Part shown: positions 12,190-21,802 of the stretch, one piece after another | Numbering within the stretch: position 1 is the stretch's first letter | How the letters are laid out: each line of letters starts with the position of its first letter | Assembly: GCF_000372725.1 (NCBI RefSeq) | Contig: NW_005201192.1 | Coordinates: forward strand, 560,378-624,377 | Source: Emiliania huxleyi CCMP1516 | Lineage: Eukaryota > Haptophyta > Isochrysidales > Noelaerhabdaceae | Direction of reading: 5' to 3' | DNA: 64,000 nt | Made by a program: the position numbers and the translations under genes | The notes under the pieces: generated by a model | Told to the model about the DNA's origin: nothing | Seen by the model: only the letters and a program-made list of their open reading frames with translations | The model's database searches: none

Positions 12190-13279
12190 GCCTACCTCGT
12201 GCGGGTCGTGAGTGACCCCCACACGACCACGGCATCCCAAAACATGGAAAAGTAGACCACATAGTGAGCGGCTTCTGCATCTGCTTCAAGTACTTTGTGG
12301 CTGTGTCCATCGCGGCGGCCGACCGCCTTTGGCGAGGCGTCGCCTCCGATCCAGATTAGCAGAGCCGGGCCGTATCGCACAGGAAGACCGGTCGCTCGTG
12401 TCGAGCATGCCGAGGGTGAGGTCGCCGCGGCCGACCTCGCTCATCCCCAGCGAGCCGTCCGCGTCCGAGAGCTGGAACAGCACGCCCTCGCCAACCTCCA
12501 CTGGCTCTGGCAGCACGATGGCGCCCTCTCCGCCCAAGGCTGCCCAGAATCCGTCGTCGATCTCGTGCGTCACGGCCGAGCCGCCGTGTCGCGTGCTCTC
12601 GAGCGCCTCGGCCGCCATGTTTGCCATCTGCGCTTCGAACGGGCTGCACTCGTCGCCTTTCCACACGTAGATGCTGGCTCCGGCGTCGAGGATGAAGCAA
12701 TCTCCATGGTTGAGGGAGTCGCGGGCACACGCCACCTCAATCACGTTGGTCTGCCTCCCCACCTTCGTCAGCCCTGCCCTAACGAAAATTTTTCACAATA
12801 TCGCAACCGCGATACCGCGCGATATTTGGCGATAAAATGCGATAAATGGCGATGTTGTGCGATGCTCGCGATCACGCGAGCCCTTCACGCGCGGCGCCGA
12901 TGGCAGTCCTGGGCGCCGAAAGTGCGAGAAAGGTGGCTGCGGGTGGGCGGCGGGAAGCGCGACCGGAAAACAAAGAAATGCTGGCCCGTCACCGTCACCG
13001 CCGCCGGGGCGAGGGTGCGCGATAGTGCGCGATATTGCGCGATATTGCGCGATATTGCGCGATATTAGGCGATAATCGGCGATCATTCACGATATACAGA
13101 AAATTTCCGCTAGAGCAGGGATTTCGTCACCTGGACCAGGTGGTCCAGGTCCTGGAGCAGCTTGGCGGCGTAGTGCCCGCCTCGACGTGGTTGAAGCCGG
13201 AATCGATGCCTCCCTTGAGGTAGGCGATGCGCGGGAAGAGAGCGCGAAACTCTTTGCTCTCGTGCATCAGCACCGTGAG
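12190..13279 (-). pseudogene. Degraded gelsolin/villin-type gene remnant
   Basis: Three gelsolin-like blocks are readable on the minus strand. The first (13279-~13130) follows a CTGTAG acceptor and reads HESKEFRALFPRIAYLKGG, then SGFNHVE. The second (~12780-12420) contains DSLNHGDCFILD and YVWKGDE, then FWAALGG and the start of the next repeat. The third (~12400-12250) contains LLIWIGGDASPK and HKVLEADAEA. The blocks do not share one frame: a shift follows HVE, another lies near MLDTSD, and a stop interrupts the VFLCDTARLC strand. No start or first gelsolin block is present to the right, where a hairpin element sits at 13304. Intact family members bind Ca2+ and sever or cap actin. Sequencing error or an unusual splice pattern is the alternative to decay. 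Confidence 0.6.
12795..13100. repeat. Degenerate GCGATATT minisatellite in two blocks
   Basis: Two blocks of a ~10-bp unit (TGCGCGATAT and variants such as GGCGATAAAA) lie at about 12800-12875 and 13017-13095, inside an intron-like part of the gelsolin remnant. The second block has four nearly perfect consecutive units. The blocks are relatively A/T-rich against the local GC-rich background. Confidence 0.75.
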
Positions 13280-13303
13280 CTACAGTCTGTTGCGGGCATT
13301 AAG

Positions 13304-14012
13304 GTGCCTCGGGCCAGTTGGGGGGGCAAACCCTGCCCGCCCCCTAGCGCCCCAGGTAAGGCCCAGGTGTGGCCTAGGGCATCAGAAGGGACCAAGAGGA
13401 GTCCAGTCTGAGCCATTGAGCCCATGCTCCAAGTGCTCCATGTCTTTGCCCCCGAAGGTCGTGTTCAAATGCCCGGAACGGACGTTACAGTGGTGTCCGG
13501 CCGGCGCGATCACCGAGCTGTGACGCTCAGGGAAGCCTGATGAGGTACTAGTTTCTTTGCCCAGGCCTGGCCTACGACCCATGCTGGATCAGCTGAGCAA
13601 GGTTTGGGGAGAATCCCCCGGACAGATCTTCAGATATTTTGACGGACGACCGAAAATGGGCAAAAACGGGGTGATTTTGGTCATCCGTCAAAATATCTGA
13701 AGATCTGAATGGGTAATTCTCCCCAAACCTTGCTCAGCTGATCCAGCATGGGTCGTAGGCCAGGCCTGGGCAAAGAAACTAGTACCTCATCAGGCTTCCC
13801 TGAGCGTCACAGCTCGGTGATCGCGCCGGCCGGACACCACTGTGACGTCCGTTCCGGGCATTTGAACACGACCTTCGGGGGCAAAGACATGGGCTCTATG
13901 GCTCAGACTGGACTCCTCTTGGTCCCTTCTGATGCCCTAGGCCACACCTGGGCCTTACCCGGGGTTCTAGGGGGCGGGCTGGGTTTGCCCCCCCCCAACT
14001 GGCCCGAGGCAC
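13304..14012. mobile_element. 709-bp hairpin (foldback/MITE-like) element
   Basis: The whole element is an inverted repeat. It begins GTGCCTCGGGCC and ends GGCCCGAGGCAC, and the arms (~345 bp each) pair almost perfectly to a loop of ~16 bp near 13665. The left arm has ~16 extra bases near 13425, which break the symmetry. The flanks are ATTAAG (13298-13303) and ATTAAT (14013-14018), a possible 5-bp ATTAA target duplication. No transposase is present. Such hairpins move non-autonomously and can also feed small-RNA pathways. It lies immediately upstream of the surviving gelsolin exons. Confidence 0.8.
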
Positions 14013-14285
14013 ATTAATTAAGAAACCTTACCATTAATTAAGAAAGAAGAAGAGACCCTACCAAGCGATTTCCGCAAAAATCTAAGAAACCACGGCGCGC
14101 CGCAGGCGCGGCCCCAAGAAAGGGCCCACACACGCACGAGATCTGGGAGGAAGAATGGCGAGAGAATGGCGGGAGAATATCTCGCAAATGAACAGCGAGG
14201 GCGCATTGAAAACATTAACAAATCTTCGGTATTCATCTAGGCACCCTCGCTCGCGTGTCACTGTCGCGCACGCAGGCGACCACAC

Positions 14286-16698
14286 ATGTGGCGTTCTGCC
14301 GCCTGTGGCGCTGCCGTGGCAGCTGGCACCATCATCCTCGCTCAGAGGTGGTCGCGGCGGCGGTGCGAGGACGCCGAGGACGCCGCCTTCGAAGGCGTGC
14401 TGCGGTTCTGGTTTGAGGGCGACGGCACCTCCGACCTGTACGCCACGCGTTGGTTCGTGCCGCCTGGGTCTGCGGCTCTGCATCGCCTCGACGAGGAGGT
14501 GCGCGCACGCTTCGGCGCTACGCTCGGGCGGGCCGAGCGGGGCGAGCTGGACCACTGGGCGGCTTCGGCACGCGGCTGCCTCGCGCTCGTCCTCCTCCTC
14601 GATCAGCTCTCGCGCCACGCGCACCGAGGCGACGGCGGCGCGGTCCTCGCAAACGATGCGCGCGCGCTCGTGCTGGCCGAGCGGCTCCTCGCTCGCGGGT
14701 GGCACACGCAGCTGCGGGCGGCCGAGCTCGTCTTTGCTCTGATGCCGCTCCGCCACTCGCCGACCGCCGAGCGGCTGGAGCAGGCGATGGACCTGACTGG
14801 CGCGGCGCTCCGCACGCGCGAGGCGGAGGCGGCGACGCTCGCGCGCTTCCGCCGCGCGACCGAGCTGCGGCTGCAGCACCTGCAGGGCGACGGCGACCCG
14901 CACGACATCCTCGAGAGGGACGACCGCGAGGCGGCCCTCGACCAGACCGGCGCCGCCTCGGAGCCGCTCGCCGCCACCGTCGAGCGCTTCCTCCGCGACA
15001 CCGCCTTCTGCGATGCGGACGGGACGCCGCCGCCGCCGCCCCCGTCTGCGCAGACAGACAGCGGTGACCGGGTGGTCTCGGCAGCCAAGCGCTGCGAGGC
15101 GGAACGACCCAGAGACGGAGCCGGCGGCGCGGCTGCCGATGCCGCGGCTGCCGATGCCACCCGCGCGGCGCGGGACGACGAGGCGCTCATCGTCTCGCTC
15201 TCGGGGGGCGTGGACTCGATGGTGCTCGCGCACGTGCTGCTGCGGCTGCAGCCGCGCCACCGGCGGCGCGTCTGCGCGGTGCACATCGACTACACGAACC
15301 GCGCCGAGAGCGGCGCCGAGGCGGCCTTCCTGCAGCGGTGGTGTGCGGCGCGCGGCGTGCCGCTGCGCGTGCGCACGGTGGAGGAGGTGCGGCGCGGCGC
15401 CACCTCGCGAGACGAGTACGAGAAGGTGAGCCGCGCGGTCCGCTTCGACGCGTACCGGCAGGCGCTGGCTCAGTTCGGCGGCCGCGCCGTCCTGTTTGGG
15501 CACCACCTGGGCGACGTGCACGAGAACGTCATCTCGAACGTGATGAAGGGCGCCTCGCTGCTCAACATCGCGGGCATCTCCACCGCCTCGGCCGTCAACG
15601 GCGTCCTCATCTGGCGCCCGATGCTGCCGCACCCAAAGTCGCTCCTCTACGACTACGCGCACCGGTACGGCGTCCCCTACTTCAAGGACAGCACGCCCGG
15701 CTGGTCGACGCGCGGCAGGCTGCGCAACCAGCTGCAGCCGCTGCTCGCAGAGGTGTACGGCGAGGGGTACAGCACGCACCTCTCCGCCCTCGCGCGCGAC
15801 TCGGCCCTCTGCAGCGAGCTGATCGACTCGCAGCTGTACGCGCCCTTCCGGAGCAGCCTCCGCCGCTCGCCGCTCGCCGTCTGGTTCGACGCGGCGGGGC
15901 GCGCGGCCCTGCCGCTCTTCTTCTGGCGCGAGGCGCTGCGGCACGTGTGCGAGAAGGAGCTCGGCATCGGCCTCGTCGGCGAAAAGGCGGTGCTGCAGCT
16001 CCTCGAGCGGCTGCGCGCGCCGCGCGTGCGGGAGGGGTGGCTCGCGCTCCGCAAGGAGAGCCGCGTGCTGCTCGCGGCAGGCACTCTCGCCTTCCTCCGC
16101 CCGAGCGTCTTCCCAGGCGCGCGAAGAGGACGAGGCCTTATCGGGGTCCAGCTCGCGCGGGGCGGGGCGGGGTGGGGCGGGGCGGGGCGGGGGGCGGGAG
16201 GGGGTGGAGGGATGCGCCGCGGCTCGCCCTCGCCCTCGCGGCGAGCCCCGTCGCTTGCCCCCCGCCGCAGGCCACCACGAGGGGCGTCTCTGGGTCCGCA
16301 CGCCGCACATGCAGCCGGGCGAGGCGGTGCCGGCGCCGCCCGCCGACGCGGTTAGGGGTCCGACGATCAGCTTTGGGCCATGGCGGGTGCGCATCACGCG
16401 CTGCGCGCAGGGCTCGTCCCTCGGTCCCGGCGCAGACACGAGCGACGTGGCGCGGCCCGCCGCGGCTCTGGGCCTATGGGAGGTGCTCTCGGGGCGATTC
16501 GCATACGTGCTTCCCGTGCACGAACGGTACGCTATTGGCTCGACTGACCGAGTCGTAGTGCCGGCGCTTCGCGCGCTCGGCAAGGCTTGGCAGGCTCTCG
16601 TACTCGCCACGCCGCAAGTGGTCGGCTGCGGCGCCGAGATGGGTGGGCGGGCGGCAGTCACTGTTGAGGTTTGGTTCGTTGCACCGGAGCGAGCCTGA
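14286..16698 (+). CDS. DUF924 - tRNA(Ile)-lysidine synthase (TilS) fusion protein
   Basis: Residues ~1-35 contain a hydrophobic, basic leader (AACGAAVAAGTIILAQRW), suggesting an organelle or membrane address. Residues ~36-240 match the bacterial DUF924 family (VLRFWFEGD, LLLDQLSRH, DILERDDRE). From ~300 the PP-loop ATPase of TilS begins: SLSGGVDSMVLAH binds ATP, followed by CAVHIDYTNR, LFGHHLGDVHENV and STRGRLRNQL. TilS turns C34 of tRNA-Ile(CAU) into lysidine so that it reads AUA, a bacterial and plastid function. The long frame ends in low-complexity sequence after ~16110. A final exon (about 16271-16698, after a CCGCAG acceptor) reads HHEGRLWVRTP to FVAPERA and completes the protein. The intron donor near 16110-16150 is not resolved. 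Confidence 0.8.
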
Positions 16699-17097
16699 CC
16701 CCAGTTTCCCCCCGATATTGAGATACAAACACTGTACACGGTGATGGGAGAGAGTAGCAAAGGACAGCGATGGAAAAAATAACCCAACACAGATGTGATG
16801 GCAGTTCAACCATCTGGCATCTCTGGGCGTTCTGCGGCATCTGGGCACACGCGTTTATCAGACAGCCGGCGTCGACGAAGTAGACCGTGCGAGCGACCGC
16901 GAGAGGAGACGAGAGTACCAGAGTGAGAGCGTGCGTGATGGCAAGAGACGGGAAGGGCGCTGGACGCCCACCAGTAGACAAGTCTCGTCCGACCTCGTCC
17001 TCTAAAGTCGGCCCATCCCAACGGCCCGCAGAGATGCGCGCCCGGCCGCTCCTGCAATAGCGGTCTGGCCTCAGGGTAGCGTCCCAAAGCATTGAAG
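16699..17097. other. Intergenic region, convergent 3' flanks
   Basis: It lies between the TilS fusion (+) and the unknown acidic protein (-). A 144-codon open frame on the minus strand has no family resemblance and a composition like the flanking noncoding DNA. I see no gene here. Confidence 0.55.
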
Positions 17098-18461
17098 TTA
17101 AGCTTTGCCCGTAAAGGTCCCGGTTTTTTTATTTTGCTCTCTCATCTTCTTGACGTAGGCTGCCAGTCCTTTATCGATTGTCAACTTCGCTTCCGCCGCA
17201 GGCTTCCCGGCGGTCGCGGGTGGCAAGGCTGACGACACGGCGTCCGCTGCAGCCGCCACAGCGCCATCCGCAGCGGTTGTCGCATCCTTCGCGGCGTCCG
17301 TCACCACGTCCGTTGCAGTAGTCACCGCGTCCGTCGCAGCCCCTGCAGCCATGGCGCTGAAGTCGAAATCCCCCCGCGAGGTGGTATTGACGGTCGACAG
17401 ACCACGCTCGGATGACTTGCCGCCGCAGAAGCCCTGGATGCACTGCTGCGCGTTGGGCGCCATGTTCTTCAGGCACGAGATGCCGGCGTCTTTGGCACCT
17501 GAGATCCGACGGGCGCACATCTTGCCGTTCTCTCCAAACTTGGCGTCGCAGTCCTTTGCCAGCTTGCGGCCCCACTTGACGTTTTCGATGTCCCACTGTG
17601 AGGGGTGGGGTGGGGGGGCGTGGTCGTGAGCGGGTGGCGGCGCGTGTGCGGCGCGCGCGGAGTGCGGCGCACGTCGCCAAGCATGTAATCGATATCGTCA
17701 AACTTGTCGGCGATCTGATCATCTGACATGACGCCGATGCCCCTCTCCATCGATGAGGGGATCGCGTCAAGCCCCTTCGAGACGTCGATGTCATTGTCGG
17801 AGAGGATCGACGTTGCCACTTTCGGCAGCTTCGCAAGCGCCCCGGTCAGGTCCGGGAGGTTTTCGACGCTTATCTCTGGGAAGCTGCCACTCGCCGCCAG
17901 CTCCTTGAGCTTGTCCACGACCCCGTCGACGTCCCTGGACTTGAGGGTGGCGACGAGATCCTCGTCGCCGAGCGACTTCAGGATGTTTTCTTTAATATCC
18001 TCGAGGGCAAACCCATCGGAGACGGTCTTCATCAGCTCCGATGGGTCCAGGCCTTCGAGCACGCTGACATTGATGTCATTCTCCTCGAAAGCTTTGAGCA
18101 CATCTTCTTTCCACTTCTCTGGATCCCCGACGTCGATGCTCCTGACCTGCTTCTCCAGCTCGCCCAGGGACAGTTCCGGCATGTCCAGGTCCAGCTTGCT
18201 CGCCACGTCGGCAACTGCCTTCTGTATGTCGGACATGTCGCCAAAGTTCTCGGTGAGGATCGTCCCCGCGTCCCCCAAAAACTGCTGCGCGCTCGAGAAC
18301 GCGCCACTGTAGTCGCCGCTCGTAAACGCTTCCTTCAGATCCTCAGTGCCCGGAATGTTGCCCCGCATCAAATCATCTTTCATGGCGGTCACGTCCTTGC
18401 CTCCGAACAATTTGCTGGCATTTTCCTGCAGGCCTTTGAAAAAGTCCTTGAATTTGTCCAT
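17098..18461 (-). CDS. Unknown acidic helical protein with a C-terminal Cys-containing and Ala-rich part
   Basis: Two exons (18461-17673 and 17595-17098) flank a 77-bp GT-AG intron (17672-17596); the joined protein is 428 aa. The first ~260 residues are acidic and predicted helical, with recurring short units such as DVGDPEKWKEDVLKAFEEND and LKSLGDEDLVATLK, and start MDKFKDFFKGLQENASKLFG. Exon 2 has several Cys in a short span (KDCDAKFGENGKMCARR, ISCLKN, QCIQGFCGG), then an Ala/Asp/Thr-rich segment and the end TGTFTGKA. No signal peptide or membrane segment is evident. I do not recognise the family. The lower GC bias at wobble positions and the regular splicing argue that it is a real, well-expressed gene. 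Confidence 0.75.
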
Positions 18462-19122
18462 GATGCGCGCGGCAGCGGAGGCGGTGTGCGACGGCGTCGG
18501 GGCCGGCTATTACTCAACAACTATTACGTCCTAAGTAGCTGCCGGTCGTCCCGATGCCAGCCCCGGCTTTGAAGGATACCCTCTCCCCTCCTTCGACCCA
18601 CGCCAAGCAAATCAATCTCTCCCCCCCATCCCGACGGACGTATGGTTCTTGCACTTGTGCAAGATTGGGCGTCTTCTGCCGCAGTCCCTTTGATGGGAGG
18701 CCCCAGGGTGGGGGCCACCTCGAACCCCCGGCCAGGGATTCGAGCGGAGGGTGCCCCGGATTCATCTATCCGTTGGGCCCCGGTACATTCATTAGAACTG
18801 ATCACTTTGCGCAGCAGCCGTCCCTTCGCCGATCGTTGCTCCTCCGTCTCTTTGTATCTTCCATACTGCATTTATCAGAAGACTGCCACCGCTCGCTTAC
18901 GCGACAATTTTCCCAACCAACAACAACTCAACCCAACCATCCTACTGCCTCTCCCTTTTTTTCATTAAGCTAAAAGTACGACGAGTAACAAGGGGCGGCC
19001 ACTGTGAACACTCTGTGCCGGACGGACGTCCTCCGTCTGCTGCGCCCGGGCGATCACCTGGCGACACTGGCGACGTTGTCGTCGCCAGCCCGCGGCGATC
19101 CAAATCTCTTAGCCACTGCACC
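18462..19122. other. Intergenic region between divergent genes
   Basis: This is 5' flank of both the acidic protein (-) and the sulfotransferase (+). It includes GC-rich partly palindromic sequence around 18690-18770 with a tRNA B-box-like GGTTCGAGG on the minus strand, but no cloverleaf could be formed. No gene is recognised. Confidence 0.5.
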
Positions 19123-20127
19123 ATGCCTTTCTGCATCGGGAGGTGTCCGGCAGCTTGCTGCTCAGGCAAGTCGCAGGCACCTGCCGCCGCGGAAGAAGAA
19201 GGCTCGCGCAACGGCAATGCGGCGCTGCTGGCCGCTTTCTGTGCGCAGCCTGACGATGTCGTGGTCGCCACGCCTCCGAAGAGCGGCTCAACTATCCTGC
19301 TCGAAATCTGCCACCTCGTGCGCACAAAGGGCACGCGAGTAGCCGGGAGGAGCCAGATCACAGACACGCCATGGATCGACCTGCCGGTGCGGCTCTACCG
19401 GGAGCACTGCCCCCCTTGGAGGGCGCCGCATGATGCCGAGCCGCGCGTGTTCAAAACTCACGGCGGGTGGGGCAAGGTGCGTCGGTGTGGGCCTTGCAGG
19501 AAAATCACGTGCTGGCGAGATCCAGTCGACGTGATGCTCTCCTCCTTCCACTTTATGCTGCCGCTCTCCGGTCTCACGCCCGGCGACGACGTTTCGCTGT
19601 CGACTTTCTGTCGCGTCTTCATCCACGGACATGGGCGATACCTGCGCTCGTACTGCGCCGACCTCATAGAATGGTGGGAGCACAGACACGACCCGGACGT
19701 CCTCTTCCTGCTCTTTGATGAGGTGGTGCAGCACAAACCGGCGGCAATCCGGCGCGTCGCCGCCTTCATGGGCTGCGAGGCGGACGTCGCCCTGGTCGCC
19801 CTGGTCGCCAAAATGACGTCGCATGCTGCGATGCGAGCGGACCGCGGGCGCTTCAACGACGACGCGCTGCTCGCCCCTTCTCTCTGGCGCCGTCGGGGCG
19901 TCGTCCCGGTCGCCTTGGCGGGGAAGGTTCGCGCCGACGGTGGCATCTCTGGCCAGGGCGCAGAGCAAGTGCCCGCGTGGGCCGTGAAGGAAGTCCAGAG
20001 AGTCTGGACGGCAACGGTTGCCAAGGCCACCGGCCTGACCACGTTCGCCGCTCTGTCCGAGCTGCGCTCGGCCGAGCTGCGACGAGCTCGGAGCAGGAGC
20101 GCAGAACGACCCCCTCGGGGAGTTTGA
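19123..20127 (+). CDS. Sulfotransferase, cytosolic (family 1) type
   Basis: The preferred start (19123, MPFCIGRC) gives 334 aa; an in-frame ATG at 19015 would add 36 residues. The PAPS 5'-phosphosulfate loop is VVATPPKSGSTILLEI (about residues 47-62), corresponding to TYPKSGTTW of the family. WRDPVDVMLSSFHF carries the 3'-phosphate binding Arg and Ser, and a His in FKTHGGW fits the catalytic position. The C-terminal dimer and PAPS region is weakly conserved. It transfers sulfate from PAPS to a hydroxyl or amine; the substrate cannot be told. The N-terminus is Cys-rich. It is followed in the same direction, 74 bp downstream, by a different sulfotransferase. Confidence 0.82.
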   Translation: MPFCIGRCPAACCSGKSQAPAAAEEEGSRNGNAALLAAFCAQPDDVVVATPPKSGSTILLEICHLVRTKGTRVAGRSQITDTPWIDLPVRLYREHCPPWRAPHDAEPRVFKTHGGWGKVRRCGPCRKITCWRDPVDVMLSSFHFMLPLSGLTPGDDVSLSTFCRVFIHGHGRYLRSYCADLIEWWEHRHDPDVLFLLFDEVVQHKPAAIRRVAAFMGCEADVALVALVAKMTSHAAMRADRGRFNDDALLAPSLWRRRGVVPVALAGKVRADGGISGQGAEQVPAWAVKEVQRVWTATVAKATGLTTFAALSELRSAELRRARSRSAERPPRGV

Positions 20128-20201
20128 GCCGCTAATAAGCAGCATTTTTTATCGTCGCGTGGACGTGCCCGCCGGTGGAGTACTGCGATGGCTGTGCTGC
20201 G

Positions 20202-21230
20202 ATGACACATCAGAGTCCCACCTTCCACGCGCGGCTGTGCGCTCGCAGCCAGCCAAAAGCACCGCCCTGCGGCCTCATCGTATTCCTGCACATCGAGAGG
20301 ACTGGCGGCACATGGATTCGCAATCGCCTCCGCAGCTGCGAGGGTGGCGTCTGCAGCAATGAGACGTGCAACTTCCCCGCCCACGCTGGTGCATGGCGGA
20401 TGGCCGACCGCTGCGATCAGCAGCGCATCCTGCGCGAGCACTGGCAGGGCGTGGCGGGCCTGTCCGGACCGAAGCATGAGTGCCGCACGCGCCATCGCCT
20501 CCCGCCGCTGAACGCGTCTCGCTTTGTCATCGAGATTCACTCGCAGAACTGGCACCTGTGGGATCTGCTCGCTCCGTCCCAGGCCCATGTGCGTGCCCTC
20601 TACGAGGCTGCGCAGTGCACTTTCACCCTCTTCACCATACTCCGGGAGCCGAGGGCGCAGGCGCTGAGCTACTGGAGGCGCTTTGGCCGACGCCCGCATA
20701 ACGACCGAAGCCTTCACGTTATTCTCGGGCGCCAGTCTAGTGCGCCTGTGCCTGCGCGAAGAACCAACCAGACCAACTTGCAGCAGCCGCTACCAACCGA
20801 GCGCGGCGAGTGCGCGGTGCAAGAGGCGATCAGCCGCCTCGCGTCGATGGACGTCGTTGGACTCTATGAGCACATGGATACCGCCCTGGCGGCAGTCTCC
20901 TCGCGTTCAGGTTTCCAAAGCCTGCCGCCCTTTGCTCCGAATGCGTGCCGCCAGCTCGCTGGCCAGCCGCGGCCACCGACAGAGAGTCTGCCTTCGAGGA
21001 CTCGGCCCGCAGCGACGCTGCACGGCCGCGCAGCAATGTTGCCCACGGGAGCCTCAAAGGTGGCAGCGACGGCGACGCTCTGCGATGACCGCCTGTACAA
21101 CTGGGCGCTAGCGAGGCACGCAGCAGCGGCGGCGAGCCATGCTTCACGTCGCTCGACGGGTCGTGAGACTCCGGCGCCGCCAGCGCAGGCGGCACTCAGA
21201 CAGCTGTGCAGCGGCTTGCGCCGTGTGTGA
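20202..21230 (+). CDS. Carbohydrate-type sulfotransferase (Sulfotransfer_2 / HS 6-O-like)
   Basis: 342 aa from the ATG at 20202. The PAPS-binding loop is IVFLHIERTGGTWIRNRL (about residues 27-44), matching the 'F.H..KTGGT' motif of heparan and other carbohydrate sulfotransferases. The 3'-phosphate motif is FTILREPRAQALSYWRRF (about residues 146-163). Between them lies a Cys-containing insertion (CEGGVCSNETCNF). There is no clear signal anchor at this start, so a 5' exon may be missing or the start may lie upstream. The C-terminal half is low complexity. The protein probably sulfates a polysaccharide or glycoprotein. Confidence 0.72.
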   Translation: MTHQSPTFHARLCARSQPKAPPCGLIVFLHIERTGGTWIRNRLRSCEGGVCSNETCNFPAHAGAWRMADRCDQQRILREHWQGVAGLSGPKHECRTRHRLPPLNASRFVIEIHSQNWHLWDLLAPSQAHVRALYEAAQCTFTLFTILREPRAQALSYWRRFGRRPHNDRSLHVILGRQSSAPVPARRTNQTNLQQPLPTERGECAVQEAISRLASMDVVGLYEHMDTALAAVSSRSGFQSLPPFAPNACRQLAGQPRPPTESLPSRTRPAATLHGRAAMLPTGASKVAATATLCDDRLYNWALARHAAAAASHASRRSTGRETPAPPAQAALRQLCSGLRRV

Positions 21231-21449
21231 CTTTTTTCAAGTGTGTACATAGTTACGGCTTTATGCACAGACCTTGTTATTGAGAAAACACCTCCTATGG
21301 CGTACACACGATCGTCACACCCGACCTCCTCTCTCGGTCGCGCGACGCACAGGGCACAGTGCTATATAAGAGCTCAAGATAGTGGCGCGTCCCCGCAGGC
21401 TCGTCCTGCGGGGGCCTCACTCTTGCGTGCGGCGGCCCCGTGTGTGTCC

Positions 21450-21542
<93 letters not shown>

Positions 21543-21802
21543 CTCGCGCGGAAGGGACGCGTGGTGAGGCACGCCAGCAGAGTTAATAAACCATCCGCGC
21601 ACAGCACACACAACATGCACACCAGATCTCCCCGCGCACCTCTCGTGTTGTGCGTCTCTAAACGCACACCGCGGGGTCCCTCTCACGCCGGAAAATCACG
21701 CCTCGCGGCGCAAGCCGACTTCCAAGTGTTATTGCACAGAGCCCCGCCGAGGCTGGGCCACGGCGTGACGAGCGGGGCAAGTGGGGAGGAGGGGCTGCGG
21801 GG
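21231..21802. repeat. Intergenic region with (GT)n microsatellite
   Basis: A pure GT dinucleotide array runs from about 21452 to 21538 (~87 bp, over 40 units). A TATA-like element (CTATATAAG, ~21362) precedes it, but no gene follows on that strand. Open frames here are translations of the repeat. Confidence 0.9.

Noticed and set aside
16658-17092. 144-codon open frame on the minus strand
   Set aside because: No family resemblance, no expected splice context and it overlaps the end of the TilS fusion's last exon.
18690-18780. tRNA-like B-box (GGTTCGAGG) on the minus strand
   Set aside because: No A-box at the right distance and no acceptor, D or anticodon stems could be formed by eye.
21440-21670. 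Val-Cys and Thr-His repeat 'proteins'
   Set aside because: They are translations of the (GT)n microsatellite.
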